From Straminergon stramineum (Eukaryota > Streptophyta > Bryopsida > Hypnales > Calliergonaceae): DNA of 64,000 bases. The stretch is from contig OY987265.1 of NCBI GenBank assembly GCA_963920665.1, forward strand, positions 4,779,001-4,843,000, read 5' to 3'. Shown here piece after piece: positions 24,668 to 34,222 of the stretch. The notes beneath the pieces were generated by a model, which ran no database searches, had not been told where the DNA came from, and worked only from the letters and a program-made list of their open reading frames with translations. Position 1 is the first letter of the stretch. Every line of letters begins with the position of its first letter. Made by a program: the position numbers and the translations under genes.

Positions 24668-24851
24668 CACTACAAGAGAAAGGGGTGTTTTCAGTATAGT
24701 CTTGGCCTTTTAGGAAATTTTTCGTGGAATTTTACTAGAAATACATGTCTTTTCAATAAAATTTTACTGAAAATCTTCTAACAAGTCAACACTCATAGGA
24801 CTATACTACTAAGACTTTATTGAAAACACCTAGCCCCTTTCTCTTGTAGTG
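24668..24851. mobile_element. Miniature CACTA-type element with 3-bp target duplication
   Basis: The 184-bp element begins CACTACAAGAGAAAGGGG and ends CCCCTTTCTCTTGTAGTG. Inner arms continue (GTGTTTTCA with TGAAAACAC), so the inverted termini span roughly 38 bp with a small indel. It is flanked on both sides by CTA (24665-24667 and 24852-24854), the 3-bp duplication expected for the CACTA superfamily. It has no coding capacity and must depend on a transposase in trans. Its terminus differs from the large CACTA element at 47.9-61.5 kb after the first five bases, so that element is probably not its partner. Confidence 0.9.
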
Positions 24852-25174
24852 CTAACAAAATATAATGCACCCCTACTTTATCCTTAGCCCATTCAATGTT
24901 TGTCACATATCCATTTTAGGACCACCTCATATTTGTTTAATACCTAATTATAAGGACACTTTTAAGAGGAAGGACACTTTTATAGCAGACTACTATAGAT
25001 AGTGCACTCAAATTGAACAACTCCTAGATAAAGACAAGTGTATTAGAACTTCAAGTTTGATAACTGCAAAGGGAAGATTAAGATTTGGATGAGTATGACT
25101 AGAACTTTCACTTTAGTAGATGGTTATCAAATAGAACCAAGAATAGAAAGCTAAAGGTAGAAAAAAAGTCCTAG

Positions 25175-25488
25175 CATTAGAAGAGATTCGGGGGGTCTGG
25201 AGGGCTGTGGGTTCCCTTGGGTTCCCAGACCCTGGGATCTGCCCCGCAGCAGCTGCATGACGTGGCACAGCAACTGCCACGTCACTTTTTTTTCTTTTTT
25301 TTGAAAAAAAAAATTTTGAAATTTTTTTTCAACTTTCTTTAGCATTTAAAAATTTTTGAAAAAAATTTTTTTTTTCAAAAAAAATAAAAAAATAAAAATC
25401 TGACAACGGCCGTTCCCGGACTGCTGGGGGAACAGCGCCGGGAACAGGCCCGAAACGGCCCTCCAGACCCCCCAAAACTCCTCTAATG
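25175..25488. mobile_element. GC-rich inverted-repeat miniature element
   Basis: Terminal arms of about 32 bp (25175-25206 and 25457-25488) pair with 3-4 mismatches. The core is GGGGGGTCTGGAGGGC against GCCCTCCAGACCCCCC. The interior is GC-rich at both sides of an A/T homopolymer core (25285-25395). A perfect 10-bp inverted repeat, TGACGTGGCA..TGCCACGTCA, occurs near 25258-25284 with a 7-base loop. No clear target duplication was identified and no coding capacity is present. Confidence 0.75.
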
Positions 25489-25683
25489 TCTATCTTAAGT
25501 CTAATATAAGACTAACAATCCTCTATTGACAATCTCTATTATATAAGAGGGAGCTTGAGGTTAGGAGAACTCTCTTTGGAGTTTGATCTCTTTCTATAGT
25601 TGGGTAGTTTGATCTCCTTGTAAAAGCATTCTTGTTAATAAGTATATTTTTGTGTTCTTAATTGGAGTTCATTGTGGGAGTTT

Positions 25684-25832
25684 TGTAACACTTGAAAAGA
25701 ATTTTGAACATTCTAACTTGAGTTATTAGACTCCTGAATCTGTAATGTCTACTTGTGTACTTTTTGGTTTATATTTCTCAACCCTTTTCTAGTCATTGAT
25801 TCGTTTGGGTCTTCAAATCCAAATATGAATTT
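25684..25832 (+). repeat. Dispersed repeat, copy 2 (partner at 23822-23971)
   Basis: See the partner copy for the shared segments. Here the copy follows about 180 bases that contain a TATATAAG motif and a run of 'TTTGATCTC' repeats (25588-25616), resembling a retroelement terminal repeat. No polyprotein, primer-binding site or second terminal repeat was found. Confidence 0.5.
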
Positions 25833-26494
25833 AATTTTGTCAAATTGAACCATTTAAATGTAAATAATATATTTGTGCATTTTTTCCAACTTGAAGTGTA
25901 CCCCATCCTTGCAATAATGACAAGGTAAGATATATGGCTAGTGCTAGCTCTCACCTAACTTAGATGCACAAACTTTGGACTCTAGATGCACAAACTCCAA
26001 AATTTTCACCTTGGTGCATAATTAAAAAGATCTTCCCCCTATTTTGTAGTTTGTGTGACATCACTTGATCTTTTTTTAACTAATTAAGGTTCCTAATATG
26101 ACCTCGAATGTTCCAAAACTTTATCATCCATGCTTGGTTAAAAATAAGTTCCTAGGTTCTCCTCAAAAAGAATTTTCTGAGAACTAGGTCTACAAGATTG
26201 GGTGAGATTTAGCTCTAAATTGATATACAACTGGGGATTGGAAGCAATGTCCAGGAAGAAACGGCGCTAGTTCAAAGTTAGTTGGTGGAATTGGTAAAAA
26301 CCGTGTTGCAATTTGAAAACATCGGCTACAAGATGGTGAAAAAAACAAAACAAATCAATTTTGAATGGGAAACAAAGAAAATAACCGGACTCTGTACTTG
26401 AAAAACTAGTTCAACTTGGGAATTGAAGGAAAATAGCTGGTAAAACTCAAAAAACTTCCCGAATGCTGATTGGAAGGCTGCGAATCCACGTACC

Positions 26495-26606
26495 CTTCCC
26501 TGTATCCGGCCATGGGTGATTGAGATCCGGTTAGACCCGTTCCACATACCACTTCCTGTATCCGGCCATGGGTGATTGAGATCCGGTTAGACCCATTCTA
26601 CATACC
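26495..26606. repeat. 56-bp tandem duplication
   Basis: Two copies of a unit containing TGTATCCGGCCATGGGTGAT and 'GAGATCCGGTTAGACCC' lie head to tail with a 56-base period. They mark the left edge of the GC-richer block leading to the SRA gene. Confidence 0.9.
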
Positions 26607-28186
26607 CGGACAAGTCAGCCACGTCCGATCTCCATCGCGGTGCGGTAGACTTCAGACCATTGTCTGCGGCCGTTGCTCGCAGAAAGCGACGTCACGAGTG
26701 CAGAATTTCCAGAGGCGGGAAGCAGCTTGTTCTTCTGGGCGGAATTTCGCACGAAGTTATCTGACAGGTTTTCTGACTCCGTTCTCCAGAATTGCGCCAG
26801 TAAGTTACTGCTGTGAAAAGTGTGAAGGCTGTGGCAGCTACTGTGCCGACAAAATACGCTGGAGGAAGGGAGGCATCTCGGGTCCCCGGCCATTCTCATG
26901 CAAGCTCGTCCACGAGAGTTGCTAAGTTAGTTTGGATTCCGTGCCGCCGTCCAAACTTTTCCAAGAAGTTCGGCCGGATTCTCCTTTTGCTTTGCCCGCA
27001 CTCTACAACGTTGGCAAATTCTTATCGCAGTTTTGGTGTTGAAGGTGTAACGAGCAAGTCAGGTGCTGGTGAGGAGACGAACTGAGGCGACGACGAGTGC
27101 TGAAGCTATCTGTTAGGAGGTGTGGAGCTCTGACTTGAGGTTCAGGAAACTTGCGCTCCAAGGCTTCGGGATCTTCTTTTCTGGAGGGCCGGCGCTTGCA
27201 GACTCACCATTTCGTTGTTAAGTAGTCGGTAGTAGGTGTGTATGAAGTTTGTTCTTGATTTCTGAGATAGAGAGCAAGCTGTTTTGCTCTTAGTGGAGAA
27301 TGAAGTTGTGTTTCTGCTTGCACGAGGATCAGGGACGATTAGGAAGGAAAGTGTTGCGCGCGGAGGTTAGTGAAGTGTGCGTACGTTCAGGTGAGTTTAT
27401 TTTTGCCCTGCTTTGCTTAAGAGATCTTCGTGTACGTCTTTGATGCCGCGTTATGTCTTGTGTGCATTTTGTCTTGGTTTCGCTTCTTTGTGAACTTCTT
27501 AGGCTCGGTAGCGTGCGGAGTGGTTGTTTATTTTGTCACTGAATGCTGCCGCTTATGAGAATTTGGAAATGTATGATGTTTTTTTGTGTGATTTCCAAGG
27601 TAGAGAGTACTCTGTTTTTTTCGTAGTGGACAGTGAGATTGTGTTCTGCCTGCACGAGGAGCAGGGACGACCAGGAAGGAAGTTGCGGTGAGCCTAGTGG
27701 AGTGTGCGTTCAGGTGAGCTGAGATTGTTCGCCCTGCGCCGCTGCGCGGTTGCGCTGCATGGTCTTCGTGAACGTCATCGGTCTTTTTCTGGAATTTATT
27801 GTTTATTGTTCGTCATGATTTCGCCTTTTTAGCTCTTCGCGAACTTCACCAGCACTGTGCTAGGACTTTCGTGTAATTTTTTTGTGTATTTTTGGCTAGC
27901 TCCTTTAGTTCTTTGTGAATATCTCATGTGCCGCGTGACGATTTTTGTGCAACTTCTTGTGTACCTTTTGTTTTTGATCTCTTCCTGGCTAGCTCCTTAA
28001 GCCCTCTGTGAACCTCTCAAGTGCTTTTTATGAATTTTCCGCAATTTCTTGTGTACTTTTTGTCGAGATTTTTATGTAGTCCATTTCGTGCATCGGCACT
28101 GATGTGTATCTTGCTGTGGTAAGCGACTACGTTTGCCACGTTGTTGTGCAAGTTCAAGAGTTTCAGGCCATTTCTCCCTCGCTTCC
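26607..28186 (+). promoter_or_regulatory. Promoter/leader region of the SRA gene, with internal duplications
   Basis: This GC-richer stretch precedes the SRA gene. A block at about 27260-27395 (AGAGAGCA..CTGCTTGCACGAGGA..CAGGGACGA, ending CGTTCAG then GTGAGT) is duplicated at about 27592-27718, ending GCGTTCAG then GTGAGC. Each copy ends in a strong 5' splice-site sequence, at 27391 and 27714. A third set of about 90-bp diverged repeats ('GGCTAGCTCCTT', 'TCTGTGAA..CTC', 'TTCTTGTGTAC') occupies about 27830-28070. The frames at 26572-26925 (+) and 26615-26899 (-) overlap on opposite strands and are not supported as genes. Confidence 0.6.
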
Positions 28187-29017
28187 ATGGCGACTGTCGG
28201 TAGGTCGTTCTTGACAGAGGACAGGGAAGATGATGGTCCTACTGCCGTGCGAGATTTTCCCGCGGGTTGCATGAGTGTGCCAAGACGCTTTCAAGAGAAT
28301 TCTAATCGACCAGTGGAAGCCACTAACCGAGAGGGAAAGTTGCCAGATAATTTTTACAAATTATGCCCGAGAGAGCAATTTTTCGAGCGGCGTGCCCTGT
28401 TTGAACGGCTTTTTATGTTCTACAAGGATTTGAGGAGACCAGATTTGGAAGCGATGAAACAGATGAACATTGATTCAAGTTCTTTCAAGTTCGAAGGGTT
28501 AGGGCCTGTTCCAGGTGTCGAAGTGGGGGACACATTCGATTACAGGGCTGAAATGTATGTGGTTGGATTGCACCGGATGGAAGAAGCAGGCATTGCGTGT
28601 GTCAATCTGGGAAATGAGACGATCGCCTGCAATGTTGTGTTTTCGGGCGGTTACAAAGATAATGTTGACTATGGGGATGTAATTTGTTACTCTGGTCATG
28701 GTGGGAATGATGAACAGAGAGTCGGCAAAAGGGAGGATCAAAAGCTCAAAGCAGGAAATTTGGGTCTTTTGAACAGCCTCAAACAGAAAACACTCGTTCG
28801 TGTAATTCGTGGTCGCAGAACCGGAAGAACTGTACAGGAAGTTCTGGGCCTCAGTGGGAAGATCACCCCTTACAAAAAATATTCATATGATGGATTGTAC
28901 ATCGTATCTGAACACGAGTTTGTGGTGGGAACTGGAGGTAACAAAGTACACAGATTCAAGCTGATCCGACAACTTGGTCAACCTGCATTAGACATGAATA
29001 GAGTGGGCTCTTTTTGA
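28187..29017 (+). CDS. SRA/YDG-domain protein of SUVH type, without SET domain
   Basis: A single uninterrupted frame of 276 aa from the first ATG. An upstream extension to 28133 uses a non-ATG codon. Residues 65-105 resemble the segment before the SRA domain in SUVH histone methyltransferases, including RRPDLEA. The SRA domain covers about 107-263: 'VPGVEVGDTFDYRAEMYVVG' opens it, then 'SGGYKDNVDYGDVICYSG', 'DQKLKAGNLGLLNSLK', 'VRVIRG', 'YSYDGLYIV' and 'HRFKLIRQLGQP'. In plants this fold binds methylated cytosine and flips the base, recruiting SUVH enzymes to methylated DNA. The frame stops 13 residues after the domain. No pre-SET cysteine cluster or SET domain is visible in the following 4 kb on the plus strand. 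The lack of introns fits SUVH genes. It may be a functional SRA-only reader or a truncated gene. Confidence 0.88.
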   Translation: MATVGRSFLTEDREDDGPTAVRDFPAGCMSVPRRFQENSNRPVEATNREGKLPDNFYKLCPREQFFERRALFERLFMFYKDLRRPDLEAMKQMNIDSSSFKFEGLGPVPGVEVGDTFDYRAEMYVVGLHRMEEAGIACVNLGNETIACNVVFSGGYKDNVDYGDVICYSGHGGNDEQRVGKREDQKLKAGNLGLLNSLKQKTLVRVIRGRRTGRTVQEVLGLSGKITPYKKYSYDGLYIVSEHEFVVGTGGNKVHRFKLIRQLGQPALDMNRVGSF

Positions 29018-29039
29018 TGGTCAACGTCGCAATCGTTGA

Positions 29040-30130
29040 ATCATATGTGATTATGTGCTTTGTCGAAGAACAGCATTGGAGGGAGAAGAGTAGGTGACTA
29101 AGAGTATTGATGAAGAACATTGTATAAAATATGTTGAGGACAAGAGCATTGTAAGTTGAAGATTGCTGAACAAAGAACAATGACAGAGTAATGCAAAGGG
29201 TGTTGAAAGAAGTATTGGACATAGAAGATTGGGTGGATGTGGAATAGTATTGAAAAAATAGTATGACAAAAAAATTGTTGGATTGAAATTGAGCCTTTAT
29301 CCAAGGAGAGTATTGGATGGAAATGAAGTTGGAGGAAGAAGGGCATGGAATGAAGTATAGTGTGCAATCAAAGAACAATTGACAAAGAAAGATTCATATG
29401 GCAAACAATGTTGGATGAAGAAGAGTTGTTGATTGAAGAATGTTGGATGGGAGGAGCATTAAATGGTGTAGAATGGTGGTTGAAAAAAGAGGTTGTCATA
29501 GAAGGATAGTTTTTGAAGAACATTGTCAACTAAAGAAGAGTATTTGATGAAAATGGTAGAGGACCAAGTAGTTTGACTTGCTTAGGTCCTAATGTGGAAG
29601 TTGAAGAATTGGATAGTTTTTGAAGAATGTTGTTAGTTGAAGAAGAGTAGATGGAAGTAGAAGACAAAGTAGTTTGACCTACTTAAGTCCTAATGTGGAA
29701 GTTGAAGAATTGGACAGTTTTTGAAAAATGTTCCTAGTTGAAGAAAACTATTATTTTCATAAAAATGGTAAAAGTTGAAGAATAGTAGATGAAAGTAGAG
29801 GACAAAGAAGGGGAGTACTTGATGAAAATGGTAAGTGTTGAAGAATTATAGATGAAAGTAGAGGACAAAGTAGTTTGACCTACTTAAGTCCTAATGTGGA
29901 AGTTGTTGAAGGTGAAGCAGTGAGAAAAGTGCAAGAATAAAAATACAATAGAAATGTAGAATCCATACATGGGATATAAATATAAAAATAAAAATAGATA
30001 CAAATTTTGGATTGGTGGAGATTGATTATGTGTTGAACTATCTAAGTAATCAAGCAAATAGGATCCAAAAAGAGACCTATATGTGGTATAGGATGGATGT
30101 GAAAAATGTTTGAAGGAATACATTGTTGTA
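29040..30130. repeat. Cytosine-poor, purine-rich repeat region downstream of the SRA gene
   Basis: The plus strand is rich in G and A with few C residues for about 1.1 kb, built from loose repeats of GAAGAATGTTGGATG and GTTGAAGAA type. Three clearer units begin at 29568, 29669 and 29870 with GTAGTTTGACCTACTTAAGT and 'CCTAATGTGGAAGTTG'. The skew leaves long open frames on the minus strand (for example 28956-29378) that are Phe/Leu/Ser/Thr-rich by composition alone and should not be annotated as genes. Confidence 0.7.
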
Positions 30131-30164
30131 TGTAGAGTAGTGTTTGAAGATATATATTAGTGTG

Positions 30165-30620
30165 CTTTGTGCTATTGCCACAACCAAAATAAAAATAAAG
30201 TAATTTTCTAATTTTTTGATTCATAGAAACTTTGAAATTCAATATCTTTTCCTTCCTTAAGTTGGAATGTCATGAAACAAAGCCCGTGCAACCCCCCTCC
30301 TTGTTGAGGACTTTCCAACGGTACTAAGAATATGATCAAGGGATGCACAGTCCAAGAGATTTCACCATAAAAAACAAAACAAAGAGCCTAACTTAAGGTA
30401 TAGACTAGTGTTACTCTCTACCATTGCCATAGTCAAAATAAAAGTAAAAGTAATTTAAATTTTTTTTAAACTTTGAAGTTCAATAACTTTCACGGTGTAG
30501 GTCCAAATGCTACAAAACAACACACACCCTTCTCCTAGAGCGCTTTCTAACGTTACTAATAATGTGACTAGGAAATCCACAGTTCTAGAGATCTCACTAT
30601 AATAAACCAAACTAAACCAC
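30165..30620. repeat. About 200-bp repeat family, tandem pair (copies B1, B2)
   Basis: This is the same family as at 18840-19275, again as two head-to-tail monomers (about 30165-30390 and 30385-30620). Shared motifs are 'CAACCAAAATAAAA', 'ACTTTGAAATTCAATATCTT', 'ATGAAACAAAGCCCGTGCAA' and 'CTTTCCAACGGTACTAAGAA'. Confidence 0.75.
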
Positions 30621-31099
30621 CTAACTTAAAGTACGGATATTATGGATATTATAGATTTCCTTATGATGCTTTCATTCTAGTTCAATTTTATTTTTTGTGA
30701 ATAACAGAAGTAGAATAGACATTCAAAAATAGAATCTCAATTAAAAATACTAGCCAATACCAATGATGGATGAAAATATGAATAATATTATTTACTTTCA
30801 TTTGAAGTATGAAATTGGAGAATTTTTTTGTGCAAAATAAATGGAATTGCTAAAATAATCTCATACATATGATATTTGATGTCTTTTTCACATAATTAGT
30901 TTTTTTTTTTAATATTAATTTTTTGATGAAGGAAATTAAAAGCAATCTAGGAATCGAACAAATTCAAGTTAAAGGAGCCATTAGAAAAATTAGGAATTCA
31001 AGAAGAGCCCCTCAAAATAAAATTTGGAGACTCCAATAAATTGCTTTAATTGTCCTTTGGTTTTAATTCTTCAAGGCAATTCTCCTATTTCATCTTGGG

Positions 31100-31426
31100 A
31101 TGGAGAGTAATAATCATCATGGCTCCAAGTACACAATGTACAAGCATGAAGCCTATTGCCATTGGATGAGTGCTTGCTTTGATTTACCTATGAGGTATTC
31201 AAAATTGCATGAAGTATTTGAAAAAGAAATCCATTATATTGATTTAATTAATTTTATACCATGTGGATATATGCTACCAAGTTACATTAGAAAAATTTTG
31301 AACCTTCAAAGAGTCCCTCAACAATTGACATGCAAAGTTATTTATATAATGAATGCTAGAGATGATAGCCTTAAGTACACAAATACGTACATAATTGTGT
31401 CGCTACCTTATATGAATTTCATCTAG
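31100..31426 (+). pseudogene. Possible remnant of a hAT-type (DUF659) transposase
   Basis: A 108-codon frame includes 'FDLPMRYSKLHEVFEKEIHY', then 'GYMLPSYIRKILNLQ'. The order resembles the DUF659 start in the transposase at 36.5 kb (IPFAVSWSMAFKEAIKKT, then YNPPSYLALRTKLLDQ). Similarity is weak and I could not extend it either way. Confidence 0.3.
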
Positions 31427-31597
31427 TACCCATGAACTTGTCAAATATAGAAGTCACTTACAGTACAAAGAACTTGAATGGCAAAATGTACCTATTAGAG
31501 GCATTTTAAAGTGCAAACATTATAAGTATCAAGTATCCATGATCTTTCTAAAAATAAAGAATTCATTTCTAGTACTAAAGCCTTAGATGAGAAGTAC

Positions 31598-31805
31598 CTA
31601 AGGTAAGAGCGCCCAAAAGTGTCAAATTCTACAAAGCATAATCATTTCAGGTTGTAAATGTAAGTAAACAGTACATAGCTTATTTGTTTTGATCTAAAAT
31701 GATAAGAGATGTACAGTCTAGCTACATTTATGTTCTAGAATGAATTCCTATCGTAAAATGTGACGCTTTTGGGTACAGGGACGCTTTTGGGTGCTCTTAC
31801 CTTAG
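31598..31805. mobile_element. Miniature inverted-repeat element, about 208 bp
   Basis: The termini CTAAGGTAAGAGCGCCCAAA (left) and its near-complement ACGCTTTTGGGTGCTCTTAC followed by CTTAG (right) pair over about 26 bp. The right end carries a second direct copy of the inner motif GACGCTTTTGGGT at 31762-31774. There is no coding capacity. A TA or TTAG-type target duplication is possible but merges with the inverted repeat. Confidence 0.75.
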
Positions 31806-32975
31806 TGTCTTGTTGTCCAATAAGAAGCATTTCATTGTGGAAACATCATGAGCCATTAGTACTTAATTGCACCAAATTTGTCCTTTTCCATATAAAGTAT
31901 TTTCTCATTATACGTAAGATTTGAATGACAAGAAGTAACTAATGTCTTAAATTGTCTAATAAAATGCATGCAATTTTGAAAACATCATGATGTCAAAAAT
32001 GGATGGAAATAGGAAAAAAATATTATTTGTTCCTCGACAAGTATGCATTTAAATCCATTAAGGTCCTTAATCAAGTCTATTCTAGAGGTCTCTTTGAGGG
32101 TCCAAATTTCTTCCAATAAGGATGTTTAGTACTATAAAAGAAGTTGTTAATTCAAAAAGAAGTAAATGATCTACATTTTCCTAACCAATAGCTATGTTAG
32201 TACATCAAACAAGGTAGTGATGTTTCAAGTCTAATCACCGTACTAGATCATAGGCTAGTTAAGGCATGATGATTTGAGCTTGCACTACCAAAACTCAAGG
32301 GCTTCTCTTAGGTTCAGAATTTTTGTAATTGAATAAGGATTTGAGCATGGTTATATTGTGTAAATTCTTGTTGGGTCTTCTTGGCAATAAAAAAGAGATT
32401 CAAGATACCATTTTGCATACATTTTTTAGACAACATGTGAAGAAGTAATGAATTTTCAAAGTTCTAAATACAAACGTATCCCAAATGAACCCTGAGCTCT
32501 CATTTTAGGTGAGAATTTGAATGGGACGGTTTCACATTGAAGGCAAAAATCTAAATAGGATGGTTTTACAAGCAAATCACAATTAAGTATAGTTACCTCA
32601 TTGAGCACTCACATCATAAAGCTCAGCATTCCCCTTCTAATAGGTTCAATCTCTTACCTTTTCTTCTCTTTGCATTTTGTTTTGTCCAAATATTCTACTG
32701 CCTGGAATCTTCTGATACTTGTTTTCTCTAGAACACCTTCATTGTGTTTACAAAAATAGCAATAGCATTGAAAAAGAATTGCATCATTTTGTGACAGTGA
32801 GTTTCAGTGTCAGGTTGGTTTATAATGATTTCTTGAAAATTGTCTTATTAAAGTTAGTAGTTGTGCATGCTTATTGAACAATCTTTTTTTCTTGGCAAAA
32901 AAGTGCCAAATGTAGTTGGTAGGAACCAAGATTCTTTTTGCTATGAGGAATTAACAGAGTTTAAAAAAAATTTAA

Positions 32976-33377
32976 TTGCCAGAATTTTTGTGGGTAAAGG
33001 ATATGGAAAGCATGATATCATGTAACTATGTGGGCCATGTTGCCAAGTGTAACTTGAGTGATTTAACATCTAAGCAAGATCATATCGCCATTTGGAGACA
33101 ACCAATGAGCTTTGAGTTAAATTTAGCACCATCTAATCTATTGTTTGGGTTGTTGCCTTGTTGGTGTCACCTTCTTTTCTCTCCAATGATACTAAATGAA
33201 GTAGCCATATTAACAAATGAGGAAAATCAAGCCATCGAAACCCTTGGAATATGGGAGGCAACCCAATCTTGATCACCCCCATTTTAGCAATGTAGGTTGC
33301 TCTCTTCCCATGCAAGAACAATGATTAATTACGGTATAGTTTTTGGTGCAATTCACTACAAGGCCTTAATTGTTAAA
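32976..33377 (+). pseudogene. Kinase-like reading frame, 5' piece (split by the transposon)
   Basis: From 33321 the plus strand reads NYGIVFGAIHYKALIVK directly up to the transposon edge. This has the layout of kinase subdomains I-II: a Gly-rich loop relic, a VF.A strand, then a V-K pair resembling the ATP-binding lysine. The frame at 32976-33272 is in the same register but separated by two stops (TGA at 33270, TAG at about 33285) and has no domain I recognise. The matching 3' piece lies on the other side of the transposon at 40331. The reading is mine and rests on short motifs. Confidence 0.4.
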
Positions 33378-34222
33378 TTTAGGGTTGTCCCAGATGCACG
33401 TCCGCTGTGAAATCGCGTTCGAGAATCGGATGTCTGGTTTCAACAGATGCAGGTGATGTAGTTAGACGTTGCTTGGTCGCCGTCCAGGGGGCGAATGAGC
33501 GCATGGGGTGAGTGCATTTTAGGGGGGTTAGGCACCGGTGATGCCCAATTGCTTGGATAAAAAATGGGCAGCTTCAAGCATATAGAGAAAAAAAGGAAGT
33601 AAATGTGTTAAAAAATGCCATGAAGTATTACAATTAGCACATACAAAAATTGCATACTGGAAATTGCATACTCAATGTTGGCCTCCTTTGATACAAGTAT
33701 GCAAGCCTCCAAATTGAAGGAGCTAAAAAACTCATAACCTTATTGAAAGAAAGGCCACATAACCATTGGTCCAAAAAAAAAATACGGGGACATGGGGTGA
33801 GTGTGACATACTAACATTGGGAGATTTAAGTTTTGTTGCAAGGTTAGTTACTAATTTCATAGAATTCTATTGCTTTAGAAATTATTTTGTTCAATTTACT
33901 TAAAATTCATAACAAAAAATCACACAATGAACTAAATAAAAATTTCTTGAATGTTGTTCAAAAAACAAAAGATTTTCTTGAATGTCACTTGGAACAAAAA
34001 CTAGACAAGTAACTCAATTAAGGGAACTGGTTAGTGTCATATATTTCTTCAAGATAAATTGAACAACTTGTACTACTAACATTTTTTAGCTCAATATCTC
34101 TCTAAATCAAAAGATTTTGAGCACCTATAAATGGCCTAAGTGCAAGCCTCTTCCAAGATTAAATTCCTAAGGGTGGGAATCACTATCTCCTTATACCTCT
34201 GCCCCATTGCTGTAGTCTCTTT
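33378..34222 (+). repeat. Left long terminal inverted repeat of the hAT element
   Basis: The outer 170 bases are GC-rich (CAGATGCACGTCC, 'CGTCCAGGGGGCGAATGAG'). The remainder is AT-rich and aligns, reversed, with the right arm up to GTAGTCTCTT at about 34220. The most similar part is the inner 300 bases. The outer tip is more diverged between arms. Confidence 0.88.

Larger units (their letters stand above)
30621..32975. other. AT-rich intergenic region
   Basis: Two items are listed separately: a possible transposase remnant at 31100-31426 and a miniature inverted-repeat element at 31598-31805. The rest has no open frame or structure of note. Confidence 0.5.

Noticed and set aside
25500..25832. 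A complete LTR retrotransposon end
   Set aside because: There is a TATA-like stretch and a repeated segment, but no matching second terminal repeat, primer-binding site or polyprotein was found. It is kept only as a dispersed repeat.
28956..29378. Minus-strand frame of 140 codons rich in Phe, Leu, Ser and Thr
   Set aside because: It overlaps the SRA gene end and lies in cytosine-poor repeat DNA, whose base skew alone removes stops on the minus strand.
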